A DNA stretch of 55,850 bases from Streptomyces triticirhizae (lineage in GTDB: Bacteria > Actinomycetota > Actinomycetes > Streptomycetales > Streptomycetaceae). The translations under genes were made by a program, and so were the position numbers. The stretch lies in NCBI RefSeq assembly GCF_003696235.1, contig NZ_RFFJ01000012.1, positions 1 to 55,850 of the forward strand. The letters are read 5' to 3'. Below are positions 8,041-17,225 of the stretch, in pieces (the stretch's first letter is position 1; every line of letters begins with the position of its first letter). Under the pieces are notes generated by a model. The model did no database searches and was not told where the DNA came from. It saw only the letters and a program-made list of their open reading frames with translations.

Positions 8041-8748
8041 TCAGCCGCCGTCCGACCCCGGCCCCGTGGCACCGTCCGCGCCGCCGCCCCCCGGCCCGGT
8101 GGCGCCGTCCGCGCCGGCGTGCGGCTCGTCGTCGTCCGCGCGCCGGCCCGCGCCGCCCGTCTCGTCAAAGGACAGCAGCGCGCGCATCCCCTCGCCCAGG
8201 ACGGACACGTCGACCGCGCCGAAGAGCGCGCGCTGGAGGAGGAAGCCCTGGGCGTTGGCGGCCAGCACACGCGCCGCCGCCTCGGGCGCGATGTCGGCCC
8301 GCATCCGGCCGTCGCGCTGGTAGGCGACCACGATCCTGGTCCACAGGGCGAGCAGCGCGGCGAACCCGTCGTTGAATATCGCGCGCAGCTCCGGGTTGCG
8401 TCGGGTCTCCGACCAGACCTGGAGCACCAACGACGCCGGGAAGTTCAGCCGCTCGCCGACCCGCCGCACCCCCCGCATCAGCAACTCGTCGGGCGGCGGC
8501 GGATGTTCGGACTCGGCCGGACCCTCGAAGCCCTGGCGCACCGCGTCCAGCACATCGGCGGCGAGCGCGCCGATCATGGCCTCCTTGCTGGGGAAGTAAC
8601 GGTAGACCGCCCCGGCCGACAGGCCCGTCTCGCGCAGCACGTCCTGCATCGAGGTGCCGTGGAAGCCGTCGCGCGCGAAACAGCGCGCCGCGCCGTCGAG
8701 GATCTGCTGCCGCCGTGCCGCGAGGTACTCCTGGGAAACGCGCGCCAT
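8041..8748 (-). CDS. TetR family transcriptional regulator
   Basis: 235 residues. The N-terminal TetR helix-turn-helix is clear: ILDGAARCFARDGFHGTSM, VLRETGLSAGAVYRYFPSKE. The ligand-binding half contains VLQVWSETRRNPELRAIF and FLLQRALFGAVDVSVLGEGM. The last about 40 residues are a Gly/Asp/Ala-rich low-complexity tail with repeated DGATGPG. Divergent from an ABC-2-like membrane protein, with symmetric GAAC/TTC elements between them, so it probably represses that gene and itself (inference). Confidence 0.9.
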   Translation of the reverse strand: MARVSQEYLAARRQQILDGAARCFARDGFHGTSMQDVLRETGLSAGAVYRYFPSKEAMIGALAADVLDAVRQGFEGPAESEHPPPPDELLMRGVRRVGERLNFPASLVLQVWSETRRNPELRAIFNDGFAALLALWTRIVVAYQRDGRMRADIAPEAAARVLAANAQGFLLQRALFGAVDVSVLGEGMRALLSFDETGGAGRRADDDEPHAGADGATGPGGGGADGATGPGSDGG

Positions 8749-8760
8749 GCCGGAAACCTA

Positions 8761-8826
8761 GAACGAACATTCATTCTTGACAAGAGGGGCGGGCAGGCGC
8801 ACGGTGGGGACGTAAAACGAACGATC
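8761..8826. promoter_or_regulatory. TetR-type operator region in divergent promoter
   Basis: GAACGAACATTCATTC (8761-8776) is an imperfect palindrome of the GAAnGAA-n2-TTCnTTC type, 12 bases before the TetR start. A related half-site ACGAACGATCC follows at about 8817-8827. TTGACA at 8777-8782 could be the -35 of the rightward gene, but its -10 is poor. Consistent with autoregulation of the divergent pair. Confidence 0.45.
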
Positions 8827-8906
8827 CTTCTCTTTGGCGCGTCCGACCTCCGCCGGCTTCTCCCGGGGCGCGGCCGGCGCGTCGACCGAACTCCCGGAGG
8901 TTCGAC

Positions 8907-9943
8907 GTGCGCACGCCACAACGTTCCCCTGCCCCCTCGCCCTCGGCGGCCCCCTCGACCGGACGCTGATCGGCCTGATCGTCGCCGTTCCCCTGCTGGT
9001 CGGCTTTGTGCTCTGGGCCTTCACCTGGCCGAACGCCCGGAGCGCACCCCACGACCTGCCGGTCGGGGTGGCCGGCCCCGCGCAGGCGACGGCCCCGGCC
9101 GTCGAGGGGCTGGCCGCCCAGGGCGACGCGTTCGACGTGCGGGAGTACCCGGACGAGGAGGCGGCGCGGCGGGCGATCGAGGAGCGGGAGATCTACGGCG
9201 CCTTCGTCTTCTCCGGCGAGGGACCGCCCGAGGTGCTGACGGCGGGCGCCGGCGGCGCCAGCGTCTCCCAGCTGCTGGTCGGCGTGGCCGAGGCGCAGGC
9301 GCCCGAGGGCGCCTCGGTGACGGTGACGGACGTGGTGCCGGCGCCGGACGGCGACCCCAGGGGCGCGGTCTTCGGCACGAGCCTGCTGCCGCTGGTGATC
9401 GCCGGGATCGCGACCGGTGCGCTGATCGCCGTGAGCGGGCTGCGCGGCGGCCGGGCGCTGGTCGGGCTGGTGGGGGCCGCCGCGCTGGCCGGAGTCGTGG
9501 CCACCGTCATCGCCCACGACTGGCTCGATGTGCTGGCCGGCGACTGGTGGCAGGTGGCCGGCGTGCTGGGGCTGTTGATGCTGGCCGGCGGCGCCACCGT
9601 CGCCGGGTTCGCCGCCCTGCTGGGTCAGGCCGGGATCGGGGTCGGCGCCGTCCTGCTGATGCTGCTGGGCAACCCCTGGTCGGGGGCGGCCTCGGCGCCC
9701 GAGATGCTGCCGGAGCCGGTGGGCGCGCTGGGCCAGTGGCTGCCGACCGGCGCGGGGGCGAGCCTGCTGCGCTCGGTGGCGTTCTTCGACGGCAACGGGG
9801 CCGGCTTCCCGCTGGCGGTGCTCGTCGGCTGGGCGCTGCTGGGGACCGCCGCGATCCTGTGGGGCGGGCGGCGGCGCCCGCGGTCGGCGCGGGACGAGGG
9901 CGGCGCCGGGGAACGGGCCCGGGTCACGGCTGGTCAGGGCTGA
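8907..9943 (+). CDS. ABC-2-like multi-pass membrane protein, apparent N-terminal frameshift
   Basis: The main frame starts with a transmembrane helix (LIGLIVAVPLLVGFVLW) and then a large extracytoplasmic domain beginning DLPVGVAGPA, including YGAFVF. A block of about five transmembrane helices follows, and the protein ends in a basic tail. This is the layout of ABC-2/YhgE-type export permeases found next to TetR regulators. The only good translation start is GTG 8907, six bases after GGAGG. Its frame reads RTPQRSPAPSPSAAPSTGR and stops at 8967, exactly where the main frame begins its first helix. One base therefore seems to be missing in the C-rich stretch 8930-8960. Otherwise a weaker upstream TTG/GTG start would be needed. 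No ATPase gene is adjacent. Confidence 0.72.
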
Positions 9944-10449
9944 CCGGCCGCCCGCAGGTCCTTGGCGTAGCAGCGGCTGTTGGGCGCGTGCCGGTAGAAG
10001 CCGAAGTGTTCGGCGCGCGGCAGCATCGTGTAGCCGCTGGTGGCGTAGAGGTTCATCGCCTCCGGCTGGGCGATGCCCGTCTCCAGGACCATTCTGGTCC
10101 GGCCGGCGCGGCGGGCGTCGTCCTCCAGCCGGGCCAGGATGCGCCGGGCGAGGCCGAGGCCCCTGGCCTCCGGCACCACATACATGCGCTTGATCTCGGC
10201 GTCCCCGTCGCGGTAGCCCTCGTCGCCCGCCGCCTCCTGGGCGCGCCAGCCGCCGGTGGCGACGGGACGGCCGAGCGGGTCGTAGGCGAGCAGGTAGAGG
10301 CCGTGCGGCGGGTCGAACATCTCCGGCGCCAGCGGGGTCTGATCGCCCTCGTCGTCATAGCGCGCCGCGTACTCCGCCTGCACCTCGTCGTTGAGCTTGC
10401 GGGCGTCGGGGTGATCAAAGCGGGTCACGACCAGGTCCATGCCGGTCAT
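9934..10449 (-). CDS. GNAT family N-acetyltransferase
   Basis: 171-residue acetyl-CoA-dependent acyltransferase. The acetyl-CoA loop is visible as RMYVVPEARGLGLARRIL (the R-G-x-G-x-A pattern), followed by MVLETGIAQPEAMNLYATSGY and a conserved-looking terminal segment HAPNSRCYAKDL. Start at ATG 10449; an internal ATG at 10440 is also possible, and neither has a strong ribosome site. Its 3' end overlaps the convergent membrane-protein gene by 10 bases. Substrate unknown. Confidence 0.88.
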   Translation of the reverse strand: MTGMDLVVTRFDHPDARKLNDEVQAEYAARYDDEGDQTPLAPEMFDPPHGLYLLAYDPLGRPVATGGWRAQEAAGDEGYRDGDAEIKRMYVVPEARGLGLARRILARLEDDARRAGRTRMVLETGIAQPEAMNLYATSGYTMLPRAEHFGFYRHAPNSRCYAKDLRAAGQP

Positions 10450-10460
10450 CGTACGAAACG

Positions 10461-10513
10461 CCGCGCCCCGGCGGCTCCGGTGCGGGTCCCGTTCCGGAGC
10501 CGCCGGGGCGCGG
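10461..10513 (-). terminator. 20-bp perfect hairpin downstream of the PurO-like gene
   Basis: Arms 10461-10480 and 10494-10513 are perfectly complementary (20 bp) around a 13-base loop. It lies 31 bases after the PurO-like stop and just before the GNAT start, so it should terminate the former and insulate the latter. Confidence 0.8.
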
Positions 10514-10544
10514 TCCGGCGGTCCGGCCGGCCCGAGGCCGGTGG

Positions 10545-11237
10545 TCAGTCGGTCCGGTGGCGCAGGGCGGCGCCGGTCAGCCGGCCTGGGGTGAACGCGG
10601 CGGCGGCGACGCGCAGTTCGGGGGTGAGCGCCCGCCAGATCTCGTCCAGGAAGCCGGCCGCGTCGGCCGCCTCCGTCGTGGCCTCGGCGTAGGGCTCGGC
10701 GGGCAGCACCGTGCCGCCGTCCGAACGGTAGGTGGTCATCAACACCACATCGCCCGGCGCGAGGTCCCGCACCGTGACGGTGACCAGGTTGCCGGCCTCG
10801 CGGGCGCCGGCGCTGCGCCGGGCCGCGCCCAGGCAGGCGGTGCCGGGGTCCGCGAGGTCGGCGATCACCGTGATCCGCGAGGTGAGGATCGGCGGGTCCG
10901 GTTCGTACTCCAGCCGGTCCAGGGCGACGGCGGGCGCTTCGCCGGCGGCGAGGCGGTCGGCCACCGTCGAGACCTGCTCGCCGTTGCCGAAGACCAGCCA
11001 GCGCTCGTCCTCGATGGCCGCCGCATAGTGCCGCAGGGGGTCGTGGGCGGTCTCGTCGGTGGGCGAGACGATCAGTCGCTCGTCCTCGAAGTGCAGTCGC
11101 CTGGCCTGCGAGGCGGGGCTGCGCCCGGTGAGGAAGTAGCCGCCGACCAGCTCGCCGGCCCGCGTTCTGGCCCAGAGCACCCCGCGCCCCGGGTAACGGT
11201 TGTCGGCCAGGAACTGCCCCAACGGGTCGACACTCAC
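10545..11237 (-). CDS. IMP cyclohydrolase-like (PurO-type) protein
   Basis: 230 residues resembling the PurO/IMP_cyclohyd fold: FLADNRYPGRGVLWARTRAG and GGYFLTGRSPASQARRL at the N-terminus, then ALDRLEYEPDPPILTSRITV. In archaea PurO closes the purine ring of FAICAR. Actinomycetes normally use PurH, so this copy may act on a related substrate (inference). I chose GTG 11237 because GAGGAG lies six bases upstream; the frame stays open for another 660 bases without a ribosome site and is antisense to the SDR. Monocistronic, followed by a strong terminator. Confidence 0.75.
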   Translation of the reverse strand: MSVDPLGQFLADNRYPGRGVLWARTRAGELVGGYFLTGRSPASQARRLHFEDERLIVSPTDETAHDPLRHYAAAIEDERWLVFGNGEQVSTVADRLAAGEAPAVALDRLEYEPDPPILTSRITVIADLADPGTACLGAARRSAGAREAGNLVTVTVRDLAPGDVVLMTTYRSDGGTVLPAEPYAEATTEAADAAGFLDEIWRALTPELRVAAAAFTPGRLTGAALRHRTD

Positions 11238-11556
11238 CGGTTCTCCTCTGCCTCTGTGCTGTTCGGATGCCGTCTGCTCGCCGCGCGCGCTCACTCTCTG
11301 GGCACGGTGGCGCGTCGCCCCGCCATCCAAGCAGACGTCCGACGCCCGCCCGGCGGCGGTCCGTTCACCGGAACGGGACGGGTGCCGGTCACCGGAACGG
11401 GACGGGTGCCGGCCCCGCGCGGGGTCCATCACCGCTGGGGATGGACGCCATTCAGGGGGCGAATGACGGCGGCGGGCCGCCGGCGCGCCATGGTGCCATG
11501 GCTCACAGCCCGGCGCGCTGACCGGGAGCGCGAGGAAGCGGAAGGCGGTTGGTGAC
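11238..11556. promoter_or_regulatory. Divergent intergenic region with tandem repeat
   Basis: 319 bases between the divergent PurO-like gene and SDR. I see no coding potential. It contains an exact 24-base tandem duplication (listed separately) and must carry both promoters, though no convincing -10/-35 pair stands out. Confidence 0.4.
11365..11412. repeat. 24-bp exact tandem duplication
   Basis: Two identical 24-base units (11365-11388 and 11389-11412) beginning TCACCGGAACGGG, without intervening bases. They lie about 150 bases upstream of the plus-strand SDR start, in a promoter region. It could be a doubled regulator site or a slippage product. Confidence 0.85.
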
Positions 11557-12237
11557 GTGGCAGCCATCCGGCGGGTCGTCGTGGTCGGCGGCACCAGCGG
11601 CATCGGGGCCGCCGTGGCCGAACGGTTCGCGGCGGCGGGAGCCGAGGTCACGGTCGCCGGGCTGGACGCCCCGGCCCCCGGAGTCGAGTTGGACGTCACG
11701 CGTCCCGACCAGGTCACGGCGTTCTTCGACCGGTTCGACAGCCTGGACGTCCTGGTCAACGCGGCCGGGGTGCTCCAGCGGGACGACGAGCACCGGCCCG
11801 AGGTCTTCGAGCGGGTGCTGGCGGTCAACCTCACCGGCACCATGCGCGCCTGCGTCGCCGCCCGGCCCGCGCTGGTCGCGGCCGGCGGCTGCGTGGTCAA
11901 CGTGGCCTCGATGCTGAGCTTCTTCGGCGGGCCCAGGGTGCCCGGCTACTCGGCCAGCAAGGGCGGCGTGGTCCAGCTGACCAAGGCCCTCGCCGTGGCC
12001 TGGGCCGCCGACGGGGTGCGCGTCAACGCCGTGGCGCCCGGCTGGATCAGGACCCGGCTGACCGAGGAACTCCAGGAACGGCCCGGGGCGGCGGAGCGGA
12101 TCATCGACCGCACGCCCATGGGGCGTTGGGGCGAGGCCGCCGAGGTCGCCGGGGCCGTCGCCTTCCTCGCCGGACCCGACGCCGGCTTCGTCACCGGGGC
12201 CGTGCTGCCGGTGGACGGCGGCTATCTGGCTTCCTGA
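11557..12237 (+). CDS. Short-chain dehydrogenase/reductase
   Basis: 226-residue classical SDR. Cofactor motif GGTSGIG at residues 11-17, NAAG (VLVNAAG), catalytic YSASK, and the terminal dimer-interface pattern GAVLPVDGGYLAS typical of FabG-like enzymes. GTG 11557 is the start; AGGCGG lies upstream. It is followed by an IS110 relic and then a cupin gene on the same strand, so the two may once have been contiguous. Probably oxidises or reduces a small alcohol/ketone; substrate unknown. Confidence 0.88.
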   Translation: MAAIRRVVVVGGTSGIGAAVAERFAAAGAEVTVAGLDAPAPGVELDVTRPDQVTAFFDRFDSLDVLVNAAGVLQRDDEHRPEVFERVLAVNLTGTMRACVAARPALVAAGGCVVNVASMLSFFGGPRVPGYSASKGGVVQLTKALAVAWAADGVRVNAVAPGWIRTRLTEELQERPGAAERIIDRTPMGRWGEAAEVAGAVAFLAGPDAGFVTGAVLPVDGGYLAS

Positions 12238-12322
12238 GCCCACGCCGCCCGGCGGGCCCGACGGGCCGCAGCCCCGAGCCGGCTCCCGACCGACCAGAGA
12301 GGCATCTCACGTGTCTGAGAAG

Positions 12323-12889
12323 TCAAGCCGCGACGGCCAGATCCGGTGAGGAGGAGGTGAATGCGTGTTGTTCGTCGAAGAGCTGCCGGGTGTGCGGGCA
12401 GTGGTAGAGCTGTCCGAGGAAGCGGTTGAACAGGTGTCGTTGGGCCTGGGCGTGCCAGTCCCCGGCCTGGCGTCGGCGGCGGCGGTGGTGTGCGTCGGCT
12501 TTCGGGGATGCCTTGAGGGCCGAGAAGGCCCAGAGGAATCCGGCGTTGATCAGGCGGTTGTTCTTGATGTAGCGGCGGCCGACGAACTTCTTCTTGCCCG
12601 AGGCGCGGGTGACGGGGGCGGAGCCGGCGTAGGCCTTCAGGGCGCGGGCGTCGGTGAAGCGGTCGGGGTCGTCTCCGATCTCGGCGAGCGCCCGGGCGTG
12701 GATGTCCGTGCGCAGGATGTTCGCCAGCACCAGCGCGTCGCCGGGGTCGGACTTGCCGCGCGAGACGCTGTGCCGGTCGCGGTAGCGGGCTGCCGCGAGC
12801 GGGTTGATCGCGTGGACGGGCCGCGCGGCGACCTGATCCCAGGACTCTTCGGTCCGCCATCTCACCAGCCGTTCGCGGCACCAGCGCAC
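12323..12889 (-). pseudogene. IS110-family transposase relic with internal deletion
   Basis: Only two pieces of an IS110 DEDD transposase remain, fused in frame. Near the N-terminus: HAINPLAAARYRDRHSVSR and KSDPGDALVLANILRTD, including one Asp of the RuvC-like catalytic set. Then, without the middle domain, the C-terminal serine-recombinase-like part: DARALKAYAGSAPVTRASGK, RRYIKNNRLINAGFLWAF and HLFNRFLGQLYHC. The start of the N-terminal catalytic domain and roughly 150-200 central residues are absent. The segment to about 13080 on its left flank probably also derives from the element. Non-functional by itself. Confidence 0.85.
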
Positions 12890-13172
12890 CGCGCGGGCCC
12901 CGGTCTGTCCCAGAGCTCGAAGGGCTCGCGGAGTTGGCTGGGGTCACCGCGCGGCGGGCTCACGCCACGACGATCAACGTCTCGCACAGGCCGGCTGGTT
13001 TCGCGGGGGCGCGAAGACATCGGGCGCCACCGGTCTCTCGGAAGGCCTCACGGGCCGGGAACCAACAGGGATCATCCCGATGCCCACGAACCACCACGAA
13101 ACCAGCCAAGACAGTCCGGACAGCCCTCCAACGGGCCAACCGGAACCGCTTACTCAAGGATTAGGAACGCAC

Positions 13173-13655
13173 ATGATCCCCGTCTCCGCCGACTACCCCG
13201 AGGAGATCGCCGTCCCGGCCGTGCCCGAGGACGACCGGGTCTGGGTGCCACAGGCGCCCAACGTCTGGTTCCGACCGTTGATGTTTAACACCGTGACCGG
13301 ACAGTGGTGCAACCTGCTCAAGGTCACCGCCTCCGGGATCGTCTCCCGCCATCGCCACCCGGGCGCGGTCTTCGGGTATGTGATCGAGGGACGCTGGCAC
13401 TACCACGAGCACGAGTGGGTCGCCGAACGTGGAAGCTTCGTCTATGAACCTCCCGGCGAGATCCACACCCTTGCGGTGCCCCCTGATTGCGACTATATGA
13501 TCACGCTGTTCAATATTTCGGGCGCAATGGTCTATGTCGACGAACAGGGACACCAGACCGGCTACGAGGACACGTTCACCAAGATCGACATGTGCCGCGC
13601 CCACTACGAAAGCGTGGGCCTCGGCCGGGACTTCGTGGAGCGGTTCATCCGCTGA
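13173..13655 (+). CDS. Cupin, 2,4'-dihydroxyacetophenone dioxygenase-like
   Basis: 160-residue single cupin barrel. The metal-site motifs are clear: SRHRHPGAVFGYVIEG (His-x-His and Glu-like positions) and a second half-motif EPPGEIHTL with the third His. The family includes 2,4'-dihydroxyacetophenone dioxygenase (C-C cleaving) and ChrR-like cupins. ATG 13173 has AGGA six bases upstream; an upstream in-frame ATG at 13080 would add a low-complexity leader crossing the IS110 flank. Terminated by the hairpin at 13676. The next gene is a LysR regulator on the same strand. Confidence 0.8.
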   Translation: MIPVSADYPEEIAVPAVPEDDRVWVPQAPNVWFRPLMFNTVTGQWCNLLKVTASGIVSRHRHPGAVFGYVIEGRWHYHEHEWVAERGSFVYEPPGEIHTLAVPPDCDYMITLFNISGAMVYVDEQGHQTGYEDTFTKIDMCRAHYESVGLGRDFVERFIR

Positions 13656-13675
13656 GGCCGACACGGCTCCGGCGG

Positions 13676-13704
13676 CGGACCTCGCGGCCGGCCCGCGAGG
13701 TCCG
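13676..13704 (+). terminator. Hairpin after the cupin gene
   Basis: Perfect 12-bp stem CGGACCTCGCGG with a 5-base loop, 21 bases downstream of the cupin stop and 26 bases before the LysR GTG. Confidence 0.7.
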
Positions 13705-13730
13705 GGCCGGCACGGCGGACAGGAGGCGGC

Positions 13731-14690
13731 GTGGATCTCTCCGGTGCCCACAACTACCGACTCGACTGGATCGCGAGCTTTGTCGCGGTCGCCCGCGAGG
13801 GCGGGTTCTCCGCCGCCGCCAAGGCGCTCTTCCGCTCCCAGCCAAGGGTCAGCTCCCACATCGGCGAGCTGGAACAGGTGCTGGGCGCCCGCCTCTTCGA
13901 CCGCTCGGTGCAGCCGGTGGCGCTCACCCCCGAGGGGCGGGCGCTGCTGCCGCACGCCGAGGAGATCCTCTCCAGGATCGGCGTCTTCTCCGAGGTGGCG
14001 GACGGGGCGAACGGGGTGGTGCGCGGCGAGGTGCGGATCGGGATGTACCCCAGCGCCGCCGCGTTCCTCTACCCGACCCTGGTCCGCCGCCTGCGCCGCA
14101 CCGCGCCCGGCGTCGCCACCGCGCTGGTCGAGGGGCCCACCCTCTCGCTGGAGGACCTGTTGATCGCCGGCGAGATCGACCTGGCCATCCGCCCGGTCCT
14201 CCCGCTGGTGCGCGACGACCGGCTGGTCAACCGCTGGCTGTGGAGCGAACCGCTGGTCGTGGTCGCGCCGTCGGGCCATCCGCTGGCCGGCACCGGCCCG
14301 GTCTCGCTGCGGCAGGTGGCCCACCACCCGCTGGTGACCATCGGGGAGCCGACGGAACGGGCGCCGCGCCAGTTCGAGACCAACCTCGCCTTCGCCGAGG
14401 CCGGCATCCGCCCCACCATCGCGTTCCAGAGCAACCAGCCGCAGACGCTGGCCGCGCTGGTGCGCGGCGGGCTCGGCATAGGCGTCACCAACGCGTTGGC
14501 CATGCTGACCGCCAACTGCGCCGGGCTGGAACTCGTTCCGGTGGCCGCCAGCCAGGTGCAGCGCCATGTCGCGGTGTGGTGGCGCGCCGACCGCGCGGAC
14601 TCCCCCGTGGTCTGCCTGGTCCGCGACCTGGTGACGTCCCTGCCGGCGCCGCGCCTTCCCGACGGCGCCGGCGGGGACGGACTCCCCTGA
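13731..14690 (+). CDS. LysR family transcriptional regulator
   Basis: 319 residues. N-terminal winged HTH: LDWIASFVAVAREGGFSAAA, then SQPRVSSHIGELEQVLGARLF. A LysR substrate-binding domain follows, with GEVRIGMYPSAAAFLYPTLV and LVRGGLGIGVTN. GTG start at 13731. Located between the cupin and the convergent GH1 gene, so it could control the SDR/cupin genes or the sugar locus; LysR genes are usually divergent from their targets and neither neighbour is, so the target is unclear. Confidence 0.9.
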   Translation: MDLSGAHNYRLDWIASFVAVAREGGFSAAAKALFRSQPRVSSHIGELEQVLGARLFDRSVQPVALTPEGRALLPHAEEILSRIGVFSEVADGANGVVRGEVRIGMYPSAAAFLYPTLVRRLRRTAPGVATALVEGPTLSLEDLLIAGEIDLAIRPVLPLVRDDRLVNRWLWSEPLVVVAPSGHPLAGTGPVSLRQVAHHPLVTIGEPTERAPRQFETNLAFAEAGIRPTIAFQSNQPQTLAALVRGGLGIGVTNALAMLTANCAGLELVPVAASQVQRHVAVWWRADRADSPVVCLVRDLVTSLPAPRLPDGAGGDGLP

Positions 14691-14729
14691 CGGACGGGAC
14701 CTCGGCCGAGTCGAGGAACCCGCGTGCGA

Positions 14730-16139
14730 CTACAGCCCGTTGGCGCGGGTGATCTCCGCGAACCAGCGACCCGAGTCCTTCAGGGTGCGGGCCTGGGTCT
14801 CGTAGTCCACGTGGACCAGGCCGAACCGCCTGCTGTAGCCGAAGGCCCACTCGAAGTTGTCCAGCAGGCTCCACACGAAGTAGCCGCGCAGGTCCACGCC
14901 CTCGGCCAACGCCCGCTGGGCGGCGGCGAAGTGCCGCTCCAGATAGGAGCGGCGGTCCTCGTCCCGCACCCGCCCGTCGGCGTCCAGCCTGTCGTCGAAC
15001 GCCGCGCCGTTCTCGGTGACATAGAGCGGCAGCGGCCCGTACTCCCGCCAGACCCGGGTGAGCGTCTCGTACAGCCCGTCGGGGTCGATCTCCCAACCCA
15101 TGGCGGTCTGCGGGATGCCGCGCCTGACGAACTCGACGTCCTCGGAGCCGACCCAGTTGGTCGGGCGCGGCTCGGCCGGCCGGGTCCCGGCGCGCACCAC
15201 GTGGCGCGTGTAGTAGTTGACGCCGAGGAAGTCCAACGGCGCGTTGATGGTGGCCAGATCGCCGTCCCGCACATGGTCGAAGTCCACGACCGGGGCGAGG
15301 TCGGCGAGCAGGTCGTCGGGGTAGGAGCCGCGCAGCAGCGGCTCCAGGAAGACGCGGTTCATCAGGCCGTCGATCCGGCGGGCGGCGTCACGGTCGGCGG
15401 GGCTGTCGGTGACCGGGTCCACCGGGTAGAGGTTGACGGTGATCCCGACGTCGCGCGCGCCCTGTTCGCGCAGCGCGCGCACGGCCAGGCCGTGCCCCAG
15501 CAGCAGGTGGTGCGCGGCGCGCAGCGCGGCCGGCCCCTCGGTGCGCCCCGGGGCGTGCACGCCGCTGGCATAGCCGAGGAACGCCGAGCACCAGGGCTCG
15601 TTGAGCGTCGTCCAGTCCGGCACCCGGTCGCCAAGCCGGTCGTGGATCGCCGCCGCGTACTCGGCGAACCGCTCGGCGGTGTCCCGGGCCGGCCAGCCGC
15701 CGGCGTCCTCCAACGGCTGCGGCAGGTCCCAGTGGTAGAGGGTGACCCAGGGCTGGATGCCGCGCTCCAGCAGGCCGTCGACCAGCCGGCTGTAGAAGTC
15801 GACGCCGGCGGCGTTGAGTTGGCCCCGGCCCTCGGGCTGGATGCGGGGCCAGGCGAGGGAGAAGCGGTAGTGGGTGATCCCGAGGTCGGCCATCAGCGAG
15901 ATGTCCTCGGGGTAGCGGTGGTAGTGGTCGTCGGCGATGTCACCGGTGTCGCCACCGAGAATCCTGCCCGGGGTGTGGGCGAAGGTGTCCCAGATGGACG
16001 GGCCCCGGCCGTCCTCGTGCACGGCCCCCTCCACCTGGTAGCTGGCGGTGGCGGTGCCCCAGACGAAGCCTTCGGGGAACCGTACCTGGGAGAGGTCCTG
16101 GGAGGTGGCGGTTGATGCGGATTGGTTGACAGAGGTCAT
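14730..16139 (-). CDS. GH1 family beta-glycosidase
   Basis: 469-residue retaining beta-glycosidase. N-terminal signature [19 protein letters not shown]; acid/base Glu in TLNEPW; nucleophile Glu in LYVTENG; end signature [18 protein letters not shown]. No signal peptide, so it works in the cytoplasm on imported glycosides. Last gene of the minus-strand sugar operon, 126 bases after the aldo/keto reductase stop, possibly with its own promoter in that gap. Releases a monosaccharide, which the operon's AKR could then oxidise (inference). Confidence 0.95.
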   Translation of the reverse strand: MTSVNQSASTATSQDLSQVRFPEGFVWGTATASYQVEGAVHEDGRGPSIWDTFAHTPGRILGGDTGDIADDHYHRYPEDISLMADLGITHYRFSLAWPRIQPEGRGQLNAAGVDFYSRLVDGLLERGIQPWVTLYHWDLPQPLEDAGGWPARDTAERFAEYAAAIHDRLGDRVPDWTTLNEPWCSAFLGYASGVHAPGRTEGPAALRAAHHLLLGHGLAVRALREQGARDVGITVNLYPVDPVTDSPADRDAARRIDGLMNRVFLEPLLRGSYPDDLLADLAPVVDFDHVRDGDLATINAPLDFLGVNYYTRHVVRAGTRPAEPRPTNWVGSEDVEFVRRGIPQTAMGWEIDPDGLYETLTRVWREYGPLPLYVTENGAAFDDRLDADGRVRDEDRRSYLERHFAAAQRALAEGVDLRGYFVWSLLDNFEWAFGYSRRFGLVHVDYETQARTLKDSGRWFAEITRANGL

Positions 16140-16265
16140 GAGTTGACAGTCCTGGGGTCGTTCTGGGTGGTTCCTTGTCGTTCCGCCGTCGGTTCCGGCT
16201 GGTGGTTCCGCTGCTGGTCCCGCTGGTGGTTCCGTGTGCGGTGTGGCCGGGGCGCGCGGGCGGTC

Positions 16266-17225
16266 TCAGTGTTGCCAGTGGTCGGAGGGCGCCGCCAACG
16301 CGTCGAGCGTGGGCCACAGCCCCTCCGGTATGGACCAGCGGCTCAGCTCGATGGTCTCGGCCACCCGCTCCGGTCGCGTGACGCCCAGCACGGTCGCGGA
16401 GATCCTCGGGTCCCTGGTGGAGAACTGGATGGCCGCCGCCGGCAGCGGCACCCCGTGCTCCGCGCAGGCCGCCGCGATCTCCCGCACCCGGTCCAGCACC
16501 ACCGCGTCGGCCTGGGTGTAGGCGTAGCGGGCGTGCCGGTCGGGCCCCTTGGCGAGCAGCCCGCCGCCGAACGGGGCCGCGTTCACGACCGCCAGCCCCG
16601 CGGCGTGCGCGGCGGTGATCAGCTGGTCGGCCGAACGGTCGATCAGCGTCCAGCGGTTGTGGGTCAGCAGCACGTCGAAGACGCCGGTCGCGACATAGCG
16701 CGCCATCAGCCCGACCGGGCCGCCGGCGACGCCGATGTGCTGGGCCAGGCCCTCCTCGTGGATGCGCACCAGCTCCTCGACCGGGCCGCCCGGCGCCATC
16801 CCGTCCTGGAAGGAGATGTGCTCCGGATCGTGCAGATAGAGGAGTTGCACCCGGTCAAGACCGAGCCGCTCCAGGCTGCCCTCCAGCGAACGACGCACCT
16901 GCGCGGCCGAGTAGTCGCCGGTGACCGGGGAGCGGTCCACCTTGGTGGAGAGCACGAAGCCCGGCGGGGGGCCGCCGAGTTCGGCCAGCGCGGTGCCGAT
17001 GATCCGTTCGCCGCGCCCGTCCCCGTAGCCGGCGGCCGTGTCCAGGAAGCCGACCGGGCCGCGCAGCACCGCCCGGACCGTCTCCAGCGCGCGCTCCTCG
17101 GGCACGTCGTAGCCGAACGCGGCCGGCATACTCGCCAACGCGCCGCCGCCGAAGCAGATCTCCGGCACCCACAGCCCGGTCCGGCCCAGCCGGCGCGGCG
17201 GGAACGCCTCGGTCGCCGCCGTCAT
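16266..17225 (-). CDS. Aldo/keto reductase, aldose (L-fucose-type) dehydrogenase-like
   Basis: 319-residue NAD(P)-dependent AKR. Catalytic tetrad visible: Asp and Tyr in FLDTAAGYGDG, Lys in LSTKVDRS, His in LLYLHDPEH. The sequence style (LGRTGLWVPEICFGGGAL, THNRWTLIDRSA) fits the D-threo-aldose 1-dehydrogenase/L-fucose dehydrogenase group, which oxidises aldoses to lactones. Its ATG overlaps the VOC stop (ATGA). Within an ABC-sugar operon it probably performs the first oxidation. Confidence 0.88.
   Translation of the reverse strand: MTAATEAFPPRRLGRTGLWVPEICFGGGALASMPAAFGYDVPEERALETVRAVLRGPVGFLDTAAGYGDGRGERIIGTALAELGGPPPGFVLSTKVDRSPVTGDYSAAQVRRSLEGSLERLGLDRVQLLYLHDPEHISFQDGMAPGGPVEELVRIHEEGLAQHIGVAGGPVGLMARYVATGVFDVLLTHNRWTLIDRSADQLITAAHAAGLAVVNAAPFGGGLLAKGPDRHARYAYTQADAVVLDRVREIAAACAEHGVPLPAAAIQFSTRDPRISATVLGVTRPERVAETIELSRWSIPEGLWPTLDALAAPSDHWQH

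Noticed and set aside
12238..12322. Target duplication or end of the IS110 relic
   Set aside because: I could not identify a boundary or a matching repeat on both sides; IS110 elements often make none.
12960..13157. Small minus-strand reading frame next to the IS110 relic
   Set aside because: No domain, no ribosome site; more likely IS flank sequence.
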